Shown here piece by piece: positions 30,401 to 33,475 of a DNA stretch of 64,000 nt (within the stretch, counting starts at the first letter, position 1; each line of letters starts with the position of its first letter). The translations under genes were made by a program, and so were the position numbers. The stretch is from contig OX457053.1 of assembly GCA_949752735.1 (NCBI GenBank), positions 8,111,813 through 8,175,812 of the forward strand, read 5' to 3'. The stretch is from Lumbricus terrestris. Its lineage: Eukaryota; Annelida; Clitellata; Crassiclitellata; Lumbricidae. The notes below the pieces were generated by a model. That model saw nothing but the letters and a program-made list of their open reading frames with translations. It did not search any database and was not told the origin of the DNA.

Positions 30401-33020
30401 GCCCAAGATTGGTTAAGAAGTCACTGTCCGGACTTCATCGACAAGGATTCATGGCCGCCAAATTCCCCAGATATGAACCCACTCGACTATGCTGGCTGGG
30501 GTGCAATGCTTGAGACTTACAACAAACTTCCCACAAAGCCAAAGAACATTTCTGAACTGAAAACTACGCTGTAAATCATCTGGAATCCAGTGGAATGACT
30601 TGCCACTTGAGACCATTCAGAAGTCTGTTCTGGGCTTTCGAAAACGTCTGCAAGCTTGCGTAAAAGCAAACGGTGGTCACTTCGAACATTCATTGCCCAA
30701 AATTAACAGTTTGGCCTAATATTGTCAATAACAATAAGTAACCTTGCGCCTTGTTACATTTCTGTTTGCGTCGCTACTTTGTTACTTATTGCTGTTATTG
30801 CTGTCACTAAATGTCTGTTGAAACGAAAATAACATTGTTTCACTTCAGGGTTGCGCCATTTTGGTGTTCATGAATCGAATTTCATTAGATTTAGCCAAGT
30901 TGTAGATAGATATGTGTCAAATAGACTGGCGACGTTTTATAACAAAATATTCAGCGGTTTTTGAGAAATCGAGATTTTCGTAATGGGGTATTTTTGTTGG
31001 CCGCACCCTGTATAGCTGTTAGGTGACGTTTAGTAAATTGCATGGTTTAAGTGTGAGATTAATAATAATAATAACGATAATAATAATAATTATAATAATA
31101 CAAACAAAGAGTGAATGATTGAACTAGGTGTGATTGATTGATTGATTGATTGATTGCAGCTCATACAGGAGAAGAATGACTTCTTTCCACTGAACCGTGC
31201 CCTGTCCCTAAGCGCCATGGATGAAGACTCCACAGAATCAAAGGTTGACGAGCTTCTGAGGCAGGTGCATCACCTGGTCGAAAGACAAAGGGAAGAGGTC
31301 CGTATATTCTGCATTGTTATCTAATCTAATGAATATTATGTCACTGTATCGTAACACAGTGATGGTCACTTCCAGCAGAATCATTTTCTGCTGGAGAAAC
31401 CACATTGAAATCCAAAAGGTCGAAGTTAGACAGGCCTTGATGATGTCCCACACCAACTACTACTGTCCCCATCCAAACCAGCACCTACTCCCTCCGTTCT
31501 CGTTTCCATGAGACCCCAACCTTATTTGCAAATCATTTATTGTTAGGATGCTATTTTTTACTTTTTAACAGTGTTTCTGTAGATAACTGTACACCAAAGT
31601 GTGATTGGCAGTTGGCCAATAAGGAATTATACTTACTTTCTTGGTGGTGTAATCTAATTGAAAGAGATGAGTTTTAAGCTGAATGACGCCAGAGAAGAAG
31701 GAGAATGAAAATTTACTTCTGGGAGGTATTCCATCTCCCAAAGGTCCACTCCACCTTCCATTCGACAGATGGCGTTGGTAAAACGAGCGGTAGGACGCAA
31801 TGGGCGCCTTGCATGGCTACTGGACAGTTAAAAACTTGTTATCATCCGTTCAGAACATGAATTGTCATCGTACTGCGTTGTGTTTGAAATTAGACAAAGA
31901 ATAGATATCACAATAAGTTCTCTGTCGCTTTGTGGGTAGTAAAGTTCCAATGCTTTGATTTTATTGTTTTCGACTGGCGAGTGCAAGACTGATGAATTTT
32001 GTTGTTCGACAGGATTCACGTAAGAAGCGTGAGGAGGAGCGACAGAAGCAATTGCGTTGGAGGGAGGAGCATCGCAACGCTCTGCTGCAGGGTCACGACT
32101 CCGTGGAGACGGGCGAGTCGAGCAACGGCCGAGCCAACCGCGAGCAGTCGACGATGAGCGGCAGCCATTACGGCGGCCAGCTGTTCCGCCAGAAGCAGTG
32201 GCACCGCGGCGAGAAGTCGGCCGCGCGCCACCTGGGTGACTCGGTCGAGACCGACTCCAACTACGGCGGCAAGAATCGCGACTTACAGCGGGACATACGC
32301 CAGGCAATGTCCAAGGACATCTCCGAAATGGACACGCTGCCGCTCGGCGCGACGCTGTCAGCCCTCAAGTCGTCTCCCATCCCGACTTCGTCGATCCCCA
32401 CGCTGAGATCCTCCCCTCCCCCGATCGCCTCCACCCCGCACAGGTCGCTGACCCCGAGCTCTGTGCCGGACATCAGCGAGAGACGGAAGACCATCTCGGA
32501 CAAGCCCGTTCATTTAATAGACTTCGGGGAGGCCGGCGACCCGGCGGATGCACCCGGCCTGTCGCACTTCTCGTCTTCGGGTAGCTCCTCCCCACCCAAC
32601 ATATCGGGGTCGACAGCCGCCCTCGTCCGACGCCGCCTCATCAGCCCGCCTCCTCCCGCTCTCCACAGCCCTCCAACCATCCTCTCCGCTCTTCCGCCAC
32701 CGCCTCCCATGGATCACTTCCGCCCTCCGTCGGCCTACGACATCCGGCCGCAGTCGCACCCCAGCCTACAGACGTCACCGGAACAATCGCGTGAAAGCCT
32801 GCACGCGCTTGAGACGCGTGATTGCGGAGTGCAGTGCGGAGAGTCGTTCGAAAGCCCTGCCTTCCGGCCGCGCCAGCAGGAAACAGCGCCAGACGCCGAA
32901 GGAGAGCGTGTCCCTCTGCGGAGAAGGTCACGCGTGAGCGACGACGAGGACGATGAAGACGGGGACGACGAAGCGAGTCGGAATCTCCAGGCGCTGGAAA
33001 TGAAATCGACTTCCGTATAG
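374..33020 (+). CDS. ITPR: IP3 receptor-like intracellular calcium-release channel, C-terminal 1452 codons in 27 exons (5' end outside window)
   Basis: By family, this is a tetrameric ER channel that releases stored calcium. Exons joined by GT-AG borders keep one open frame to the TAG at 33018, with matching phase at every junction. Order in the joined protein: helical region like the RIH-associated part of IP3 receptors (about 1-720), S1 (about 725-745), S2 (about 780-805), S3-S4 (about 845-880), S5 (about 898-920), pore (about 935-955), S6 (about 965-995), Cys2-His2 linker (CFIC then HHINVEH), FFPLNRALSLSAMDEDS like the IP3R end, coiled coil, and a 335-residue tail. S2-S4 also resemble ryanodine receptors (LGGAHNLF, FFAFHLLNI). 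The C-terminal extension past the FFP motif argues for IP3R, since ryanodine receptors end there. Odd points are the missing Gly-rich filter, the duplicated S1 exon and the long tail. The superfamily call is secure; orthology to one vertebrate ITPR gene is not. Confidence 0.88.
724..853 (+). CDS. ITPR: IP3R-like exon e2
   Basis: Acceptor is tccag/GGACAC and donor CGAC/gtgagt, phase 0 to 1. It encodes GHREYYQAEL then FAVNCSLLYGGHNTVQAQL, an armadillo-like helical stretch of the receptor's cytosolic region. The strong donor supports the end. Confidence 0.75.
1251..2056. mobile_element. Dispersed element with inverted ends, copy 1
   Basis: The left end reads taga-CC then an A-run and ataatgttgtgtttccgg; the right end is the reverse complement (ccggaaacacagcattat then T-run, ggcc). 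A second copy in opposite orientation lies at 40728-41812. Internal sequence is AT-rich with a further copy of the end motif near 1465. No coding capacity was seen, so it looks like a non-autonomous DNA element of unknown superfamily. Confidence 0.65.
2180..2318 (+). CDS. ITPR: IP3R-like exon e3
   Basis: Acceptor is gtacag/CTTACA and donor TTGTC/gtaagt. It encodes GGDEELPLGEEFQEHLRRFL followed by a Lys-rich helix. It starts in phase 1 and ends in phase 2; the split Ser codon is completed by e4. Confidence 0.78.
2677..2830 (+). repeat. Direct duplication across the e4 acceptor
   Basis: The stretch with tcatgtaggatatcaactga near 2735 and the following bases recur about 68 bp later as tcatttaggatatcaactga, which is the real e4 start. 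Only the second copy continues into the open exon. Confidence 0.65.
2805..2963 (+). CDS. ITPR: IP3R-like exon e4
   Basis: Acceptor is tttag/GATATC and donor AACAAAAA/gttaga. It encodes ISTDMYNKLTSEAQ and CLQLLRAVIHNEERKLPEDW, close in pattern to the IP3R soluble domain. About 70 bp across the acceptor is duplicated just upstream, giving a decoy acceptor near 2735. Confidence 0.78.
3762..3918 (+). CDS. ITPR: IP3R-like exon e5
   Basis: Acceptor is tatag/GCAGAT and donor ATCCAG/gtacgt. It encodes QMNLIRSIQIELNDMGA and AFVCIMLFNANEEIQ. The second matches the IP3R pattern in which a helix ending ALL-GGN-xIQ precedes the RIH-associated domain. Confidence 0.82.
4213..4312 (+). repeat. LINE/SINE shared 3' tail
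   Basis: It has the same tail as the SINEs: gggagcgcttctgagtag, then cttgaaga-ggcgctatataaat and an A-rich (AAAT)n end. The sequence before it reads like the last codons of a LINE reverse transcriptase (LKTVL). It is a truncated 3' end in an intron. Confidence 0.55.
4313..4456 (-). mobile_element. tRNA-derived SINE fragment
   Basis: On the minus strand it has an A-box-like tggttaagcagttg and a B box ggttcaagtcc at tRNA-like spacing. The rest resembles the bodies of the SINEs at 9538, 14676 and 16112. It is a 5' fragment only. Confidence 0.5.
4793..4890 (+). CDS. ITPR: IP3R-like exon e6
   Basis: Acceptor is ttttcag/TCTTCA and donor GAAAG/gtgatg, phase 0 to 2. It encodes LLSYFLHTREESFFAAIRNR, equivalent to the IP3R stretch where FF, a short spacer and an R-M helix open the RIH-associated domain. 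Confidence 0.78.
5562..5661 (+). CDS. ITPR: IP3R-like exon e7
   Basis: Acceptor is gacgcag/GCGTTC and donor CTTCAG/gtcagt. The split Arg codon from e6 is completed here. It encodes a basic helix (RSLAAQQRARAKEVLAQTK) and ends in phase 0. Confidence 0.76.
5662..8817. other. Intron between e7 and e8
   Basis: Apart from the doubtful exon at 6671, I see no exon or tRNA. It holds a (TTGA/ATTG)n run near 7745-7790 and three short direct copies of a unit containing gtagagatgca and gaactagaggatacagtt at about 8030-8140. Open frames here are short and show no family pattern. Confidence 0.5.
6671..6713 (+). CDS. Possible optional exon between e7 and e8
   Basis: A clean acceptor (cgacag) is followed by EIQAIDNAMKRNKIG in the frame expected after e7, with donors at 6714 or 6726. 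Both donors leave phase 1, whereas e8 starts in phase 0. It therefore needs an unseen partner exon or is spurious; e7 joins e8 in frame without it. Confidence 0.25.
8850..9050. repeat. 21-bp minisatellite upstream of e8
   Basis: About nine copies of a 21-bp unit, gatatcttgttatctgtcatg and variants, are present. A further unit sits at 9119-9148, immediately before the e8 acceptor. Open frames across it on both strands are artefacts of a period divisible by three. Confidence 0.92.
9164..9400 (+). CDS. ITPR: IP3R-like exon e8, basic linker
   Basis: Acceptor is gagcag/AGGAAG and donor AAAGCG/gtcagt, 79 codons, phase 0 to 0. It encodes a Lys/Arg/Gln-rich, probably disordered linker (AARRRDDAQKQKVPKRK) ending in an acidic segment. 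IP3 receptors carry a similarly variable linker inside the RIH-associated region. A 21-bp minisatellite lies just upstream. Confidence 0.78.
9538..9735 (-). mobile_element. tRNA-derived SINE, copy 1
   Basis: On the minus strand it runs from gggcgcagtggtgtagtggg (A-box region) through ggttcgaatcc (B box) to a tail ending in cgaaggggcgc. It matches the copies at 14676 and 16112 over most of its length. The B box and lack of a cloverleaf gene context point to a SINE, not a tRNA gene. Confidence 0.8.
9952..10107 (+). CDS. ITPR: IP3R-like exon e9
   Basis: Acceptor is cctgtag/AAGGAG and donor CTTCAG/gttaga, 52 codons in phase 0. It encodes an acidic stretch, then YIELVLRVLARMCDGQHEGL, which matches the IP3R helix LRFLQLLCENHNRDLQ in spacing. 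Confidence 0.84.
10659..12278. mobile_element. hAT-type non-autonomous transposon with 8-bp target duplication
   Basis: The ends are CAGTGTTG at both termini (inverted), flanked by identical TCTGCATG at 10651-10658 and 12279-12286. The first and last 170 bp are packed with copies of the palindrome gtaactagttac and close variants, typical of hAT subterminal transposase-binding repeats. The 1.6-kb interior has no transposase frame. It is inserted in the intron between e9 and e10. Confidence 0.88.
12315..12464 (+). CDS. ITPR: IP3R-like exon e10
   Basis: Acceptor is cccacag/GACTAC and the donor is probably ACAGTT/gttagt. It encodes YLREQPDNMKSFNIVAET then AQFVNLVYSNI and CIQLFETLNEFTV, aligned with the IP3R NFLRxQ...YNLVxETLQFLD...ESLTEYCQ pattern. 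This is one of the clearest family matches. Confidence 0.87.
12790..12905 (+). repeat. LINE 3' fragment
   Basis: It contains cagccttaaaaccgtcc-type coding remains (SLKTVL) followed by gcgctcctgagtagtaaaac and cttgaagggcg, the tail shared with local SINEs. It is truncated and non-coding. Confidence 0.5.
13045..13146 (+). CDS. ITPR: IP3R-like exon e11
   Basis: Acceptor is cttgcag/GGAAAC and donor GATAAG/gtaatt, phase 0. It begins GNQYNRSVMLNSKVVDYVNF, the counterpart of the GPCxENQ segment in IP3 receptors. Confidence 0.83.
13250..13330 (-). repeat. LINE/SINE tail fragment
   Basis: The minus-strand tail runs from cattctaaggacttaaatag through ccccttcaag to gagcgcttgcagcccagt. It resembles the fragments at 18576 and 38740. 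Confidence 0.5.
13985..14068 (+). CDS. ITPR: IP3R-like exon e12
   Basis: Acceptor is gttgtag/GTTCTT and donor GCCAAG/gtaact, 28 codons. It encodes LKMTIGNLIVSMIEENSPES, matching the IP3R helix [20 protein letters not shown]. Confidence 0.85.
14309..14377 (+). CDS. ITPR: IP3R-like exon e13
   Basis: Acceptor is tttcag/GAGATA and donor TGTCAG/gttggt, 23 codons. It encodes EIKDTLDKEAIYRCMASCYE, in the place of the IP3R helix containing ELVEVIKKAY. Confidence 0.82.
14676..14870 (+). mobile_element. tRNA-derived SINE, copy 2
   Basis: It starts gagcgcggtggtgtagtggg (A box), has caggtttgaatcc (B box) about 45 bp on, then the shared body (gggcaagtccttcactcgc) and the tail cgggagcgcctctgagtagg with cttgaagggggcgcta. 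It lies in the intron between e13 and e14. Confidence 0.85.
14972..15079 (+). CDS. ITPR: IP3R-like exon e14
   Basis: Acceptor is gcttag/TCTGAC and donor TCTTCA/gtgagt, 36 codons. It encodes a soluble helical linker (LQSAKNLAKLGSKMLTS). Confidence 0.78.
15768..15837. repeat. (ATT)n microsatellite
   Basis: About 70 bp of att/gtt/atc triplets, imperfect, about 75 bp upstream of the e15 acceptor. Confidence 0.85.
15910..16027 (+). CDS. ITPR: IP3R-like exon e15
   Basis: Acceptor is ccatag/CAACAA and donor TTGAAG/gtacgt, phase 0 to 1. It encodes VGFVYYLILARLYDVDPKM, the counterpart of the IP3R helix HNIYILAHQLARHN. Confidence 0.83.
16112..16315 (+). mobile_element. tRNA-derived SINE, copy 3
   Basis: It starts gggcgcggtggtgaagtgg, carries a B-box-like caggttggaatcc and ends in the same tail (gggagcgcctctgagtaatg, gaaggggcgctataaca). 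Divergence from copy 2 is modest, so this is a family that spread repeatedly in the gene. Confidence 0.85.
16800..16918 (+). CDS. ITPR: IP3R-like exon e16
   Basis: Acceptor is cttgcag/AGCTGA and donor AACAAG/gtctga. It encodes FNHYKKNTMSIEIL and NHLQKVNFRV, matching the IP3R beta-rich segment [25 protein letters not shown] just before the membrane domain. Confidence 0.87.
17150..17235 (+). repeat. Dispersed GCTGGTGCCCC repeat, copy 1
   Basis: It contains aagctggtgccccgcacttg, then gctttggaaatttgg and tttacgattac. Related copies are at 24200, 33340 (opposite strand) and 36765. I do not recognise the family. Confidence 0.55.
17425..18165. repeat. 26-bp minisatellite running into the e17 splice acceptor
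   Basis: Units such as tgctgttaactctagaatgt plus tctgaa repeat on both sides of an inserted MITE (17521-17886). The last unit ends inside e17: its ctctag is the acceptor, and aatgttctga is the first exon sequence. Each earlier unit with an intact ctag is therefore a copy of the splice site. Confidence 0.9.
17521..17886. mobile_element. hAT-type MITE inside the minisatellite
   Basis: The ends are CAGTGGTTCTCAAACTT and the inverted form ggg-aatcactg, with gcggaccgg motifs near both ends. It is flanked by identical 8-bp CTGTAGAA at 17513-17520 and 17887-17894, which is minisatellite sequence. It is non-coding. Confidence 0.88.
18155..18324 (+). CDS. ITPR: IP3R-like exon e17
   Basis: The acceptor ctctag/AATGTT lies inside the last unit of a 26-bp minisatellite, so the first residues (NVL) come from the repeat. 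Donor is AACTG/gtagga. It encodes KWSKDILRDIYYQRKILSNP and ATFFTKNW, the pre-S1 linker. It ends in phase 2, matching both versions of the next exon. The acceptor has no real pyrimidine tract. Confidence 0.83.
18576..18720 (-). repeat. LINE/SINE tail plus body fragment
   Basis: It reads ttcattctatggacttatat then agcgccccttcaag and gagcactcccagccca, followed by a body with ggctattccagatg. The same order recurs at 39905-40490. Confidence 0.55.
19240..19285. repeat. (GAT)n microsatellite at the e18a acceptor
   Basis: Imperfect then pure gat repeats run to within a few bases of the acceptor acatcag. They replace the pyrimidine tract expected there. Confidence 0.85.
19288..19425 (+). CDS. ITPR: IP3R-like alternative exon e18a, membrane helix S1
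   Basis: This 138-bp exon has acceptor gacatcag/GTTATT after a (GAT)n tract and donor CTATACGA/gtaagg. It encodes LFWSQTVTVLSFIINILMLA and ends PPELYE. The hydrophobic helix is S1; the following loop holds an N-G-S sequon. It has the same length, phase and end as e18b, with 27 of 46 residues identical by hand alignment, so the two look like alternative exons. The purine-rich acceptor tract looks weak, suggesting regulated use. Confidence 0.83.
20163..20300 (+). CDS. ITPR: IP3R-like alternative exon e18b, membrane helix S1
   Basis: This 138-bp exon has a long T-rich acceptor tract ending tttacag and donor CTATGA/gtaagg. It encodes LFWNQLTILLSLVINILMLV and ends PPELYE, with an N-V-T sequon where e18a has N-G-S. 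It joins e17 (Trp codon split TG/G) and e19 (GA/C) in frame. The strong acceptor suggests it is the default version. Confidence 0.85.
20301..23624. other. Long intron between e18b and e19
   Basis: I see no third S1-like exon here. A 30-bp unit (atctttgtttgaa-type) is repeated about three times at 21110-21215. A LINE/SINE tail with a gaat microsatellite lies at 23350-23425. The open frame at 20836-21333 has no family signature and crosses the 30-bp repeat. Confidence 0.5.
23625..23777 (+). CDS. ITPR: IP3R-like exon e19, membrane helix S2
   Basis: Acceptor is cttgcag/CCCCAT and donor CTTCG/gtgagt. It encodes EYDIIIYSLGGAHNLFSLLV then LVTYFLSNHP. The L-G-x-H...Y-x-L-x3-P spacing resembles ryanodine receptor S2 more than IP3R S2. 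Confidence 0.86.
23935..24152. repeat. 20-bp minisatellite
   Basis: About eleven copies of gttgaaatctttgcttctct with point changes. Because the period is 20, the translated pattern repeats every 20 residues across three frames; it is not a gene. Confidence 0.92.
24200..24295 (+). repeat. Dispersed GCTGGTGCCCC repeat, copy 2
   Basis: It contains gcagtgctcgtgaataagct, ggtgcccccgcgcttggctt and tcgagtggcgctttag. It is the best-preserved of the four copies. Confidence 0.6.
24967..25069 (+). CDS. ITPR: IP3R-like exon e20, S2-S3 linker
   Basis: Acceptor is tcgtag/AAACTT and donor TATCTG/gtaaat. It encodes a short, highly charged cytosolic loop (KRQEEEQEKKTHESKLEVH) and the start of S3 (FFSFTTLYYL). 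The loop is much shorter than the ryanodine receptor S2-S3 linker. Confidence 0.84.
25213..25557 (+). mobile_element. hAT-type MITE, family B copy 1
   Basis: The ends are CAGTGGTTCCCAACC and inverted gggttgggaaacgctg. It is flanked by identical 8-bp GTTTAACC at 25205-25212 and 25558-25565. It is non-coding and 345 bp long. A second copy in reverse orientation is at 28783-29126. Confidence 0.9.
26136..26259 (+). CDS. ITPR: IP3R-like exon e21, S3-S4 and S4-S5 linker
   Basis: Acceptor is gttgcag/GTGTTT and donor CAAAACG/gtagaa. It encodes FKGYFFAFHLLNIV and LLRGVIQAVTQN. Both receptor families share FF...LL and the T-x-N-G motif before S5, which is completed by e22. Confidence 0.9.
26375..26585 (+). 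repeat. LINE 3' end fragment (CR1/L2-like)
   Basis: Broken coding remains include pieces like NSLPDH and LEAFKSQLK, the usual last helix of CR1/L2-clade reverse transcriptases. A 3' UTR then ends acggcgctatataaat with a short (TTA)n tail. The gcgctatataaat end is shared with the local SINEs. Confidence 0.6.
26911..27086 (+). CDS. ITPR: IP3R-like exon e22, S5 and pore
   Basis: Acceptor is gttgcag/GGAAGT and donor TTCGAG/gtatcc. It encodes S5 (LLWVAILGFVVFYIYALVSF), then C-A-T-L-W-Q-C-T-V-T-V and RYGLVGDIFE. The C...C-x-V-T-V helix matches the IP3R pore helix. Where IP3R has GGGVGD and ryanodine receptors GGGIGD, this protein reads YGLVGD; the three glycines and neighbours are absent within a continuous exon. 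The conserved pore Asp remains. Confidence 0.9.
27163..27415. mobile_element. Probable hAT-type MITE with short inverted ends
   Basis: The ends are cagggctgaaagtg and inverted cactttcagccccgctg. A short repeat (gatgg) flanks both ends, but a clean 8-bp duplication is not seen. It is non-coding and sits just after the pore exon e22. Confidence 0.6.
27677..27822. mobile_element. Small hAT-type MITE
   Basis: This 146-bp element has ends CAGTGCTTAAAGTGT and inverted acactttaagccctg. Flanks gcagtaac (27669) and gcaataac (27823) match in 7 of 8 bases. It appears to have inserted into an older SINE fragment whose halves lie on either side. Confidence 0.75.
27895..28047 (+). CDS. ITPR: IP3R-like exon e23, inner gate helix S6
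   Basis: Acceptor is ttgtag/AACCTC and donor CTCAAG/gtctgt, 51 codons. It encodes FFIFITTIGLNIIFGIIVDT followed by FSELRN. The family hallmark N-x-I-F-G-x-I-x-D-T-F at the cytosolic end of S6 is complete. Confidence 0.93.
28290..28380 (+). repeat. LINE/SINE tail fragment
   Basis: It contains ggactgggagcactcctgag, tgagtaggcaaacttgaacg and an aataaatgaa end. It is the common tail, diverged. Confidence 0.5.
28521..28598 (+). CDS. ITPR: IP3R-like exon e24, CxxC half of the zinc-binding linker
   Basis: Acceptor is tttcag/TGGACT and donor GGACAG/gtgagt. It encodes DTCFICSRSSYDFEHHG. The C-x2-C pair binds zinc with the two His residues in e25 in known IP3R and ryanodine receptor structures. Confidence 0.9.
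28783..29126 (-). mobile_element. hAT-type MITE, family B copy 2 (reverse)
   Basis: It has the same family as 25213-25557 but in reverse orientation, with ends cagcggttcccaaccc and ggttggaaaccactg. Flanks atttaagg and acttaaag match in 6 of 8. It is about 340 bp and non-coding. Confidence 0.85.
29222..29341 (+). CDS. ITPR: IP3R-like exon e25, His half of the zinc-binding linker
   Basis: Acceptor is catcag/GGCTTT and donor CGGCTG/gtcagt. It encodes FEHHINVEHHIWAYIFFFIH and TSLELYVHRL. The H-x4-H spacing completes the Cys2-His2 site, and the ES/LELYV stretch is conserved in the family. Confidence 0.9.
29600..29735 (+). repeat. LINE 3' fragment
   Basis: It has short coding remains (LFKTILFGRGAWVGSTS) followed by a stop and the shared tail with cttgcagggtgatatatgaa. 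Frames ending in the same GxWVGSxSE pattern occur near other copies, so this is the true LINE C-terminus. Confidence 0.6.
29821..31010 (+). mobile_element. Tc1/mariner-type transposon, inactive
   Basis: Terminal inverted repeats of about 70 bp start CAGGGTGCGGCC, and TA dinucleotides flank both ends (29819, 31011). It is 1190 bp long. It carries a broken transposase gene in the intron between e25 and e26. Confidence 0.93.
30080..30712 (+). pseudogene. Mariner-family transposase remnant
   Basis: Blocks of a mariner transposase are readable in shifting frames: NIMVSAGVSCEGKGRLHFID, FTFQQDVAPAHGA (the second catalytic Asp), DSWPPNSPDMNPLDYAGWG (third catalytic Asp) and NGGHFEH near the C-terminus. 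Frameshifts and stops separate them, and the N-terminal DNA-binding part is poorly preserved. Confidence 0.88.
31160..31297 (+). CDS. ITPR: IP3R-like exon e26, start of the C-terminal coiled coil
   Basis: Acceptor is attgcag/CTCATA directly after a (GATT)n tract; donor GAAGAG/gtccgt. It encodes NDFFPLNRALSLSAMDEDS and VDELLRQVHHLVERQREE. This matches the IP3R ending (WFPRMRAMSLVSSDSEG plus coiled coil), which ryanodine receptors lack. Confidence 0.9.
32013..33020 (+). CDS. ITPR: IP3R-like last exon e27, long disordered tail with possible PDZ ligand
   Basis: Acceptor is tcgacag/GATTCA; 335 codons end at TAG 33018-33020. It starts as the end of the coiled coil (KKREEERQKQLRWREEHRN), then becomes Ser/Pro-rich with poly-Pro runs, an acidic patch (SDDEDDEDGDDE) and the end MKSTSV, which fits a class I PDZ ligand (T-x-V). 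Vertebrate IP3 receptors stop soon after the coiled coil. Base composition is far more GC-rich than the rest of the gene. Confidence 0.86.
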   Translation, partial: DSRKKREEERQKQLRWREEHRNALLQGHDSVETGESSNGRANREQSTMSGSHYGGQLFRQKQWHRGEKSAARHLGDSVETDSNYGGKNRDLQRDIRQAMSKDISEMDTLPLGATLSALKSSPIPTSSIPTLRSSPPPIASTPHRSLTPSSVPDISERRKTISDKPVHLIDFGEAGDPADAPGLSHFSSSGSSSPPNISGSTAALVRRRLISPPPPALHSPPTILSALPPPPPMDHFRPPSAYDIRPQSHPSLQTSPEQSRESLHALETRDCGVQCGESFESPAFRPRQQETAPDAEGERVPLRRRSRVSDDEDDEDGDDEASRNLQALEMKSTSV

Positions 33021-33339
33021 AACGAGCGATTCCAGAGGACAACCGACCGACCCGCGTAGTCGAGTGAAAAACCCGACTGCAGACGAAATAATTATAGTCT
33101 CTGATGATCAGATTAGAATGCGTATGGAAAACTGGTCCTCGCCACGGACTGAGGCACTGCTGCTGCTAAACGCTGTTGACTCGTCGATTAGACTTTGCTG
33201 ATGACTTAACGGCAATAGCTTGTCACGTGCGTGCGTGCGTGCGTGTAGGCTATTGTGCGTACGATGGACCAGTTTCTTACGTGTGAATTTATATAGACCA
33301 TCCTCCGTTCCATCCTCTGTAATGCGTGCGCTTATCGTA

Positions 33340-33475
33340 AGCGTAATCTCCAGACTTCTAAAGCGTCACTCGAAAGCCGAGTGCGGGGCACCAGCTTATT
33401 CATGAGTGCTGCGTTGAGTCAATACGGTTGACCGTAAGAGTAGTCCAAACTCAAAGGAGGGCCAGTAGTGCCACT
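33340..33475 (-). repeat. Dispersed GCTGGTGCCCC repeat, copy 3
   Basis: The reverse complement contains cattcatgaataagctggtg-like sequence and tcgagtgacgctttagaag. It lies about 320 bp past the channel stop codon. Confidence 0.55.

Noticed and set aside
31828..32307. 159-codon minus-strand frame (and others over 32.0-33.0 kb)
   Set aside because: They are shadows of the GC-rich last channel exon.
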